In this document: in pieces, positions 33,988 through 41,254 of the stretch | Position numbering within the stretch: position 1 is the stretch's first letter | Layout of the letters: the number at the start of each line of letters is the position of its first letter | From: Panonychus citri | Lineage: Eukaryota; Arthropoda; Arachnida; Trombidiformes; Tetranychidae | DNA length: 64,000 nt | Direction: 5' to 3' | Assembly: GCF_014898815.1 (NCBI RefSeq) | Contig: NW_026515417.1 | Coordinates: 1-64,000 of the forward strand | Position numbers and translations under genes: made by a program | The notes under the pieces: generated by a model | Told to the model about the DNA's origin: nothing | Databases searched by the model: none | The model's input: only the letters and a program-made list of their open reading frames with translations

Positions 33988-35317
33988 ATGTCTCACAGTA
34001 AATACAATAGCTATATCATTCAGAATTATCTACATGATGTACCAAAGCTTCTCAACCATATAACGAATCAACTCGCAGTCAATCCAGAAGAAGCTGATCG
34101 TTTATTGAAAGAAAAATTCGAAGAAATAATAACTGCAGAAGAAAAAGCTCAACTAAACCACAAGTCATCTCATTTTTTGGAAAAAGTAGCTGATTTAGAT
34201 CAGCTTTTTCTTAGGCAAATATAATCAATGCATATCGCAGAACGAAAAGCTAACACAAGAGCTCGAAACTTGTTCCAAAAATGTTGATGAACTGAAGCAC
34301 AAACATCAAAGTGAAATAGAAAATTTGGGTGCAGCAAATAATTTACTGAGGGAAGAGTTAGAAGAGAAAACGAAACAGTTCAAAAGCTCGCTACTTAAAA
34401 AGATAGATAAAATGAAAAAGCAACTTGTTGCTTGTAAAAGATGCAAAAAAATTCATCAAAAAAATACCACAATTCCAACTTCATCAAACGCCGAAGTGTT
34501 GAGATTGACTCGTGATCTAGCCGAAGCAGAAGCAAGAATCGTTTTCTTGACTAAAGCTGTTGCATCCGGTAAACCAGAAGGTATGGATGAAAAGAAAATC
34601 TTTGATAAAGAGAAAATTATTGAGATTGTGAACGAATACAATTTGCATGCCGATGATAAACTTGAATTTGCCTCTTCACACTCTACTTCTCCCATCGTTA
34701 AGAAAATGAATACATATCATGATATATTGAACAAGATTAACACCGATCTATACGATATGTTCATCAACACTCCAAGTGCTTCAACAATTTCTAGTATTGC
34801 TACTGTTGGATACATAAAATCTATGATTGAAGATGAGCATTCATTCAATGAAGATTTACTTGCTACAAATTTTATTGAATCACTTCGCCAGATTCTACAA
34901 ACACATCTAAAAGATCTATATGGTGAAACGTTTTCTCAACTTTCTGATGATAAAATTGAGATCACTTTTTCAATATACTCGAGTTTTTACAAGGTTCTGA
35001 ACGCTTATACTCAAAAAACCAGCAATAAAAAACTTAATAGCAAACAGAAAAAAAGAAGCCCAGCACATATGAATACGCTTGTATCAGCAAAGCAACAGCA
35101 GGAAAGTGATGCTGAACCGGTTGCTAAAAAATCGAAGCTTTTAAAGTTTGATACATTTCCTGACGAACATTCAAGCAAGTTTATTAAAAAAGATTTATTT
35201 TTTCTTTTGGATACAGGTGTGTTTGTTGGATTGTTTCCTCAAGTTTCTTGTGACGGTTTTTCTTATTCGGTCTTTTTTCACCAACGGTGTTTGCTCAAAC
35301 CAATCAACAACGGTTAA
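33988..35317 (+). CDS. coiled-coil protein copy 2, split by a +1 frame change at CTTAGGC
   Basis: Frame 1 runs from the ATG at 33988 to the TAA at 34222-34224 (78 aa, containing LHDVPKLLNHI like copy 1). The homologous sequence continues in the +1 frame from about 34190 to 35317, including YHDILNKINTDLYDMF and IYSSFYKVLNA, matching copy 1's second globular part. The frames overlap only between a +1-frame TAG and the frame-1 TAA. In that window, at 34210-34216, lies CTT AGG C in the zero frame, the Ty1-type +1 frameshift heptamer. It could be programmed frameshifting, an inactivating indel, or an assembly error. The last ~120 nt overlap the convergent gene. The joined product would be roughly 440 aa, shorter than copy 1. 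Confidence 0.6.
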
Positions 35318-36334
35318 GTTCAAACCAGCTCTCATCCTCTCACGTGTAGTAAGGTGATGATATCCTTTCTGTGCAAAGAAACCGAACATTGTTTGCAATG
35401 TTTTACAGTAAGCACAATAAGCACAGGCAATTGGACAGAAAGCATTCACAAGTGATTGCTCTGGGTGTGCTCGTACTGATATCAAACGATTGTTCATGTT
35501 TGGATAAAATGGTGAACATGGAGCTGTCAGAAAATTGTACAGCTGTTTGCCTACATCATCATTATGAAAGATTTTGGTTAAGCTATATTTTGTGATTAGT
35601 GTGTTAATGTTACCAATAGAGCCATGTATAGAATAATCAATTATTTTTGCAGTCAGTCGATTGAATACAATCAAACAAAAGTCATTGAAAAACTTTTTCG
35701 GTTCACATCCAGTTTTAGTGTTCACAATTTGTTCATGATTAATAACTGGTGCACGATTCAGCTGTGAATTTAACTGTGAATTCGTTGAATTTAATAGTCT
35801 TCGAAAATTGTAATTTCCCATTTTTATGTAATGAGTTCCCAGAAAACCAACAATCTCATTTGCATGTATTATTTTAGCTTTGTAGTTTCGTGTCACAAAA
35901 TCTTGTAAATTTTTTTCGATGAACTCAACATTTTGTGGTAGAATTGCTTGCGCATGCATCGGGTGTTCAATAGCTTTTTTCCATATTTTATCACGTAAAC
36001 TTGTCGATATTTTTACAGTGTTTTGGCAAATAATATATTTCTCGTCAACAATAAATGATATCGTTGGCCCCATCAAATTTGTATTCAATGACTGCTCAAC
36101 TAGCTTCGTAATTTCTTTAGTGTCTTCCAGACGAGCTGCATCACTTTTTCCAAATGAGAGTGAGCCAATTATTGTAATACCATCATCTTCTTCACTTTCA
36201 TATTCCTCTGATCCTCCATCAACAACTGTTCTTTTGTTTGTATCTGTTCCAACACAGCCATTTTGCTCTGGCTCTTCCATCATTTCGTAATCATTCTCTG
36301 CAAATAAAATCAATTCATTTTCATAGTCACCCAT
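35195..36334 (-). CDS. 379-aa hypothetical protein with acidic N-terminus
   Basis: The start is taken at the ATG at 36334; the frame opens slightly earlier on a TTG. Residues 1-60 are very acidic (EEYESEEDDG). The middle looks globular. Near the C-terminus a short cysteine group (CPIACAYCAYC) precedes a basic tail (KKDRIRKTVTRNLRKQ). No family recognised. The 3' end overlaps the coiled-coil copy 2 ORF by about 120 nt on the other strand, so the two are convergent. The 5' end is divergent from the 182-aa gene across a ~75-bp spacer. Both features fit the dense island style. Confidence 0.65.
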   Translation of the reverse strand: MGDYENELILFAENDYEMMEEPEQNGCVGTDTNKRTVVDGGSEEYESEEDDGITIIGSLSFGKSDAARLEDTKEITKLVEQSLNTNLMGPTISFIVDEKYIICQNTVKISTSLRDKIWKKAIEHPMHAQAILPQNVEFIEKNLQDFVTRNYKAKIIHANEIVGFLGTHYIKMGNYNFRRLLNSTNSQLNSQLNRAPVINHEQIVNTKTGCEPKKFFNDFCLIVFNRLTAKIIDYSIHGSIGNINTLITKYSLTKIFHNDDVGKQLYNFLTAPCSPFYPNMNNRLISVRAHPEQSLVNAFCPIACAYCAYCKTLQTMFGFFAQKGYHHLTTRERMRAGLNLTVVDWFEQTPLVKKDRIRKTVTRNLRKQSNKHTCIQKKK

Positions 36335-36408
36335 GGATTTCAAGTACTAATATTATAGTAGAGATAGAATATTACTTTAACTTGTTTATATTCAACGTAG
36401 AAGACGTA
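36335..36408. promoter_or_regulatory. short divergent promoter spacer
   Basis: The 74 bp between the ATGs at 36334 (minus) and 36409 (plus). AT-rich, with TATTATAGTA and TTTATATTC stretches that could act as TATA elements. No longer motif is evident. Confidence 0.35.
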
Positions 36409-36957
36409 ATGGATTACTTTCAACTTGCACCTCAAACTGTTTATGAAAATGTGCTAGTAAAAAAACATCCACACTCTTTTGTACCAAAAACTTTATATTC
36501 ACGATTTACCGCTCACGATGATACACACTTACGCTTAGAACCTTCCATCAGTTTAACAGATAGTCAATCAGATCGCAACTCTGGTTATGGTTTGTACAAT
36601 GCTACTACTATCTACACATATCTACCCAAAGGGTCAATATATGAAAATATAATTCTGTCGGAAGAACATACTGATTTTCGTGCTCTACCTACCGTAGAAA
36701 CAGATCCTGGTCTTTATCAAACTGACGATGTAAAAGCGAGTAGTAAACTGCCAATCAAGTTGAATACAAACTTCTTTGTAAGTGAAAAACCTGTTGTGGA
36801 AACATTATTCATACCAAGAGCTTCTAATAGAAAAAAAATGCCGGAATCAGAAGATGCGCGCAAGTCTTCGTCTAGTGAGGAAAGTACATACTATGCTGAA
36901 GCAGATGATTCTATAAAAAAGAGTTTCATCAATTCTGTGAATGCTACAAATCCTTAA
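36409..36957 (+). CDS. 182-aa hypothetical protein with repeated YEN motifs
   Basis: The frame opens upstream but the first convincing start is the ATG at 36409 (MDYFQLAPQ...). The protein is hydrophilic. It has two similar short motifs, TVYENVLV (from residue 10) and SIYENIIL (about residue 80), and an acidic, Ser-rich C-terminus (KSSSSEESTYYAEADD). YxN motifs are typical phosphotyrosine docking sites in animal signalling, but no function can be assigned. There is no transmembrane segment. It sits between the divergent promoter and the F-box-like ORF. Confidence 0.55.
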   Translation: MDYFQLAPQTVYENVLVKKHPHSFVPKTLYSRFTAHDDTHLRLEPSISLTDSQSDRNSGYGLYNATTIYTYLPKGSIYENIILSEEHTDFRALPTVETDPGLYQTDDVKASSKLPIKLNTNFFVSEKPVVETLFIPRASNRKKMPESEDARKSSSSEESTYYAEADDSIKKSFINSVNATNP

Positions 36958-36986
36958 GTTTCTCCAACCTTATATTCTGCCTAGCT

Positions 36987-37460
36987 ATGTATCTAAATAA
37001 ATTGTCGTATGAATCTTTTTCTAGTATTGTTTTCTTTAACAATGATTTAACTTCTTTATTTTCTCTTGCTGTTGTGTGCCCAACTTATTTAAATGCAATA
37101 TTGCAAAAGTGTCGTTCAACTTACTTTCTTCATTGTGGTGAGCCAACGAATGGTTACATTTCAAGAAAAGTCCAGTGCCATTCTTGTTATGCTGTTTACA
37201 ATGCTAAATTTATCAAATCTACTGAACAGTTTGTCAACCTACTTATCCGAAATAACGTGTCTTTAAAAATCTTTCCCAACCTGAAATGTATGGATGAACA
37301 ACTGATTCATTTTGTCTCGATGACTGGTGATGTATTCTCACAATTTCTTGAAAGTCGACAATATGAAATAATTGAATGCAAAAAATATGATATACCCATC
37401 AACTACAGCAGTATCAAAATTTTTCTTATATTAATTTCAGTGCAAATCATCATGAGATGA
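36987..37460 (+). CDS. F-box-like protein (157 aa), first of an overlapping pair
   Basis: Starts with an ATG 29 nt after the preceding stop. Residues about 3-45 (LNKLSYESFSSIV, then DLTSLFSLAVVCPTYLNAIL) match the spacing of an F-box: Leu-rich start, an aspartate-leucine pair, then VC and a hydrophobic end. F-boxes recruit substrates to SCF ubiquitin ligases through SKP1. A short cysteine pair follows (CHSC). The stop overlaps the next ORF as ATGA (37457-37460). The next ORF supplies LRR-like repeats, so the two together resemble one FBXL-type protein split in two. A TTTCAG at 37435-37440 could be an acceptor, but I found no good in-phase donor. Confidence 0.5.
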   Translation: MYLNKLSYESFSSIVFFNNDLTSLFSLAVVCPTYLNAILQKCRSTYFLHCGEPTNGYISRKVQCHSCYAVYNAKFIKSTEQFVNLLIRNNVSLKIFPNLKCMDEQLIHFVSMTGDVFSQFLESRQYEIIECKKYDIPINYSSIKIFLILISVQIIMR

Positions 37461-38152
37461 AAACTCTTGTAGATATTCAACAGTTTGAACATGAGTTGCG
37501 CTTCGCTCTAGATGATTCTCTGCATGGAAGTCTCGTTAGTTTGAAGTTGATCTTGTTCAGTTTGTATCACCACTCCACCTTCAGATGTACTCTTAGCAAA
37601 CTGCAAATTTTAAATTTAACTATAGATGATCAGACACAATCACAAGATAATATCTATTCATTGAGTAAAATTCTACTTACTGATGAGTTGCGTGTGTTGA
37701 TACTGAACATTTCAAATGTAAACGTGCGCTGGGACTTTTTTGATACATGCAGGATTAAACATGCATACTTACAAGTTCACTTTGATGACAAGTTCAATAT
37801 GTGGGTTAAACCAACTCGCCAGAATAAAAGTCTAATCTCGTTGGTGTTTATCCACAACGGAACTATTTCATCTCACTATCTGTCTGATTTTCTTCCTTCT
37901 TTCCCAAAACTGAAAAATCTACGTTTAGTCAATGATAACGCACTTACTTGGAATCGCTTGGAAGAAATATTAAAGAAGCTGCCACAACTAGAGACTTTAG
38001 TTCTCGAGAATTGTACGCTCTCCAATAATCATTATGGTATTATTGCAATTTCTGGAATCAAAATAATACATCAAAACTTTCCCACAATACAAGCGAAACA
38101 ATATGATATTATTATGTATGAAAATTTCTATAGAAATTGTTTTTGTCTCTGA
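37457..38152 (+). CDS. leucine-rich-repeat-like protein (231 aa), second of the pair
   Basis: Begins at the ATGA overlap with the F-box-like ORF. Hydrophobic periodicity and segments such as FPKLKNLRLVND and LPQLETLVLENCTLSNN (about residues 150-195) look like leucine-rich repeats of the FBXL type. Earlier segments (LSKLQILNLTIDDQ, ELRVLILNIS) fit weaker repeats. As the substrate-binding part of an F-box/LRR pair it could redirect host ubiquitination, which is inference. Translation could be by termination-reinitiation at ATGA or by splicing. Confidence 0.5.
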   Translation: MKTLVDIQQFEHELRFALDDSLHGSLVSLKLILFSLYHHSTFRCTLSKLQILNLTIDDQTQSQDNIYSLSKILLTDELRVLILNISNVNVRWDFFDTCRIKHAYLQVHFDDKFNMWVKPTRQNKSLISLVFIHNGTISSHYLSDFLPSFPKLKNLRLVNDNALTWNRLEEILKKLPQLETLVLENCTLSNNHYGIIAISGIKIIHQNFPTIQAKQYDIIMYENFYRNCFCL

Positions 38153-38246
38153 ATTGCATAGAGCTATGCTTTATTACAGTGACAGTGTATAAAACATTCG
38201 AATCGAAACACGGTGGGTAGAAATGCAGACCCGCTGGGTGTTATGC

Positions 38247-38471
38247 TCATAAAGCACGATGTGATACTATGTATAGCTCATGCAGAGCGGAAACAATTAG
38301 AAAAAGTAGGACAATGCCTAATGTAATTAAAAAAACCACAAATATCAATAGATCTCTTTGACCACTAACGGTACAACGGTCTTCCACAGCCGTGATACTT
38401 TGATAAGCTGCGAAAAGACGAACCATTGATTTGGATTGCTCTATATAATTTGCATCAATATCAAAAAACAT
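38247..38471 (-). CDS. small single-pass membrane protein (74 aa)
   Basis: ATG at 38471. Residues 1-40 are polar. Residues 41-63 form a clear transmembrane helix (LLIFVVFLITLGIVLLFLIV) followed by a ~10-residue tail. There is no N-terminal signal, so it is probably tail-anchored or signal-anchored. It is convergent with the LRR-like gene, about 95 bp apart, and is the right-most gene in island style. Family unknown. Confidence 0.5.
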   Translation of the reverse strand: MFFDIDANYIEQSKSMVRLFAAYQSITAVEDRCTVSGQRDLLIFVVFLITLGIVLLFLIVSALHELYIVSHRAL

Positions 38472-38769
38472 GCGTGAAGTTGACTGTTTTTTTCCGATTG
38501 CAACCCAATTCTTGTTTATTATAGCATAAAATATGTAAGTGATACAATTTCAGTAACTTGGTTATTACAGTACAGTGTATATGAGTTTATGTTTAACAGA
38601 AAGATATATAAAAAAATTGAATTAAGAAGTTTTTGGCGCGTTTCGTATTGATGAACTAAATAATTTTGATTGCCCACCATATCCCTGGGACCAACCTGAT
38701 ACAGAACTCACGAATAATGACACCTCTTGGCTTAACTATAGTATTATATCGAAAATGTGATCATTTTAC

Positions 38770-39501
38770 TTATTCGGGCATCACAACCTTCTCGATAATA
38801 GTTGTGCTTGACGCACCGCTGGACCTCGAAAAATTACTCGAGCTCGAGAAACTGCTCTTTCCTGAAGAATTACTTCGACTCGAATAACCACTTTGATCAG
38901 AAAGACTTCTTGAGGAAGAGCTATTGCTTAAGCTCGAAGTCTCATGCGAGCTCGTGGATGTAGCTGAAGATGATCGTCGATTTAGACCAGGGCCAGGACA
39001 ATCTTTTTCACATATATCGGTACATATGTGACGTGGAGCACCGGGAAATTTACATTTTCGTGTCTCATGACGCATTAAGCGTTTAAGTTCGACTGGAACT
39101 TCACAAAATTTACAATAAAACTTTGACGGGTCCTTGGGTGCAACTTCATTTGGCCTACTAGACCAAATTCGGGCTTTATCTGATTCATTCAAGCCATACG
39201 GAGCTTTGGCCAATTTTCTCAAATCAACAGATTTTAATTCTGAATTTAAATGAATCGTGTCTTTCCATCGCAACACACTCACACAATGCCATCTACCTTT
39301 AATCTTTATTTTTTGTGTTCTTAGAACTTTTGCAAATTTGTAAATACCATCTGAGACTCTCACTTCCTCAGATAATGTTGAAGCCAGTCCGGTCGCAGGT
39401 ATAGAGGCCGCCGTTGGCTGCGAAGGAGTTGACGCAGCCGATGACGATGGTGTGGGTGGTGGCGGATTAGTAGCAGAAGTTCGCGGACATTTAGCTGCCA
39501 T
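38770..39501 (-). CDS. zinc-binding, Ser-rich protein (243 aa)
   Basis: ATG at 39501 (MAAKCPRTS). Residues 12-40 are Pro/Ser/Ala-rich. Residues about 55-125 look globular. C130, C133, H145 and C150 form a C-x2-C-x11-H-x4-C zinc finger, followed by three more cysteines (C160, C164, C168). The C-terminal ~65 residues are almost pure Ser/Asn/Arg low complexity. The ORF overlaps the ARTKQT ORF in another frame, and the upstream sequence stays open in its own frame back to an acceptor-like ATTTCAG (39584-39578). An alternative splice acceptor could therefore make this product from the same locus. A 1-nt frame change joining the two ORFs is the other possibility. Family not recognised. Confidence 0.6.
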   Translation of the reverse strand: MAAKCPRTSATNPPPPTPSSSAASTPSQPTAASIPATGLASTLSEEVRVSDGIYKFAKVLRTQKIKIKGRWHCVSVLRWKDTIHLNSELKSVDLRKLAKAPYGLNESDKARIWSSRPNEVAPKDPSKFYCKFCEVPVELKRLMRHETRKCKFPGAPRHICTDICEKDCPGPGLNRRSSSATSTSSHETSSLSNSSSSRSLSDQSGYSSRSNSSGKSSFSSSSNFSRSSGASSTTIIEKVVMPE

Positions 39502-39632
39502 TCTTTTGACTCCTCTAGGAGGCCGGTTTTCAACATTAGTGAAGACACTGGACTCAGCGCGTATCTCATTCCACCAGCTGAAATTGATTTTGATGGGATG
39601 GCCCGTCGAAATGTTTGTTTGGTTCTAGCCAT
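39360..39632 (-). CDS. ORF starting with a histone H3-tail sequence (M-ARTKQT)
   Basis: ATG at 39632; the protein begins MARTKQTFRRAIPSKSIS. After Met removal the first six residues are identical to the histone H3 tail around Lys4. Then similarity fades to general basic/Ser composition and the rest does not form a histone fold. An in-frame TAG lies at the upstream acceptor (TTTTTTCGTAG, exon from 39668), and the predicted 5' exons up to about 40865 contain no ATG, so this should be the first AUG. The 90-aa ORF ends in low-complexity sequence antisense-like to the partner frame, so only the N-terminal part may be meaningful. It is probably joined to the zinc-binding frame by frameshift or alternative splicing. 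Confidence 0.45.
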   Translation of the reverse strand: MARTKQTFRRAIPSKSISAGGMRYALSPVSSLMLKTGLLEESKEWQLNVRELLLLIRHHPHHRHRLRQLLRSQRRPLYLRPDWLQHYLRK

Positions 39633-39668
39633 TGGTCTAGCTTGATATTTATCCTTATCTGGATTTGC

Positions 39669-40865
39669 CTACGAAAAAACAAAAAATAAGCTATTGCTTT
39701 CGTTCATTTCAAAGAAAGATATATGGTTTAGAATCATGTGTGCTTTATATAAGAATCTCAATAATTAACAAAAAAGATAAATTAATCAAAAGCTGAAACT
39801 GATTCAGTAAAAAAGAGAAACTAATCAAAAGCTGAAACTGATTTAACAAAAGAATCTCAACCAAAGAAAAGAAGCTAACCTCAACACGAGCCGAGGTTAC
39901 AAAAGAAACAAAATGATTGAAAGCTGAAAATGATTCATTAACAAAGGAAAACAAGTCAAGAGCTGAAACTGAATCAAAAAACGAATCCTATTAAAGAAAA
40001 GAAGCTAACCTCAATACGAGCCGAGGTTACAAAAGAAACAAAATGATTGAAAGCTTAAACTGATTCAGTAAAAGAGAGAAACTAATCAAAAGCTGAAACT
40101 GATTTAACAAAAGAATCTCAACCAAAGAAAAGAAGCTAACCTCAACACGAGCCGAGGTTACAAAAGAAACAAAATGATTGAAAGCTGAAAATGATTCATT
40201 AACAAAGGAAAACAAGTCAAGAGCTGAAACTGAATCAACAAAAGAATCTCAACCAAAGAAAAGAAGCTAACCTCAACACGAGCCGAGGTTACAAAAGAAA
40301 CAAAATGATTGAAAGCTGAAACTGATTCAGTAAAAAAGAGAAACTAATCAAAAGCTGAAACTGATTTAACAAAAGAATCTCAACCAAAGAAAAGAAGCTA
40401 ACCTCAACACGAGCCGAGGTTACAAAAGAAGCAAAATGATTGAGAGCTGAAACTGATTCAGTAACAAAGGAAAACAAGTCAAAAGCTGGAACTGAATCAA
40501 CAATAATTTAGTAGAAGAATCTTAACAAACAAATAGAATCATCACAAGATGAGACGAAAAAATGATTTTCTTACCAAAAAATAGTAGATATCAATTGTCT
40601 TCGAAGCAATCGGTCACACACGTCTAGCGGGCCCAACGTTGTTGATTTGTAAGGTAGCTGTTTATGAAAATAAAATGAGGCCATATTAGATCTGAAGCAG
40701 CTTCATAAGGAAAAGATCACTTATTTACTTACTTTTGAATTAATATATGATGAAAACTTGAAAATACTGGACTCACTGGACTAGTTCCGTTGCAAAAAAA
40801 ACTGACGTGACACTAAATAAGCTCAAGCCAAGGGTTGTTAATTAACCGTAAATTAGACTTAATTG
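39669..40865 (-). other. predicted 5' exons and introns of the ARTKQT/zinc-protein locus
   Basis: Minus-strand splice signals are strong. A TATAAAT (40894-40888) could set a start near 40865. Exon 1 ends at 40733 before a GTAAGT donor. A 75-nt intron ends at TTTTCATAAACAG (40658). Exon 2 is 40657-40575 and ends before a GGTAAG donor. A 906-nt intron (40574-39669), filled with 130-bp repeats, ends at TTTTTTCGTAG. Exon 3 then carries the two ORFs. No ATG occurs in the modelled exons 1-2. The model is from sequence signals only. Confidence 0.45.
39745..40500 (-). repeat. about five tandem ~130-bp units with an internal hairpin, inside the intron
   Basis: GCTAACCTC...GAGCCGAGGTTAC recurs near 39876, 40007, 40137, 40268 and 40400, with 'agctgaaactga' sub-motifs between. 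Each unit contains the stem AACCTC/GAGGTT with a 10-nt loop. One minus-strand frame is open across each unit, but the start codons are poor and the pattern is that of a tandem repeat, not of a gene. Confidence 0.8.
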
Positions 40866-40894
40866 TTCAGAATTCTAAATGACTCTGATTTATA

Positions 40895-41254
40895 TTGCCT
40901 TTTCCATCACACCCTTTCATTTGTTTCCCCTCTCATCCTCTTGTAGATTATCTTAACCATCGTATTCAATTAATTATTACCTCCTCATAGCATTGTTGTC
41001 TATCTTAACCTTTGTATTCAATATTATCAATCCTCTCAACGTTCCCGTTGGAAACGGAAATAAATAGACGTTCATGAACATTCTAGAACTTTCTGGAAGG
41101 AGTCTAACCCTTGGACCGAGCGCACTGATTAGAGCTGTTAATAATATCATATTGCAAATAAAAAAGTAATCATTTGTAATAATTTAAAAATCAACCCTTT
41201 TAAATTTTTTATTTGATTGTTTAAAATCTGAAAAGTCTTCAATTATTAAGATTA
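40895..41254. other. upstream region between the gene and the satellite array
   Basis: Unique AT-rich sequence with TC-rich patches around 40910-41040 and the heat-shock element listed separately. No coding frame or repeat seen. Confidence 0.5.
41071..41097. promoter_or_regulatory. six-unit heat-shock element (HSF site)
   Basis: Six alternating triplets TTC, GAA, TTC, GAA, TTC, GAA, each separated by exactly 2 nt (TTCatGAAcaTTCtaGAA and onward). This is the canonical nTTCn/nGAAn array bound by heat-shock factor trimers, with no mismatch. A TATTTATT-type element lies a few bp away on the minus-strand side. It is about 180 bp upstream of the TATA of the ARTKQT locus and about 160 bp from the first satellite monomer. 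Confidence 0.7.

Noticed and set aside
37287..37440. Intron fusing the F-box-like and LRR-like ORFs
   Set aside because: TTTCAG at 37440 is a fair acceptor needing a phase-2 donor, but the better nearby GT sites are phase 0 or 1. Not called without RNA evidence.
23495..38471. Assignment of the island as a typical Polinton/Maverick
   Set aside because: No retroviral-type integrase, FtsK-like ATPase, adenoviral-type protease or capsid ORF was recognisable, and no long terminal inverted repeats were seen. PolB alone is not enough.
39745..40477. Three similar ~62-69-codon minus-strand frames
   Set aside because: They are the tandem ~130-bp intronic repeat read in the same frame, not separate genes.
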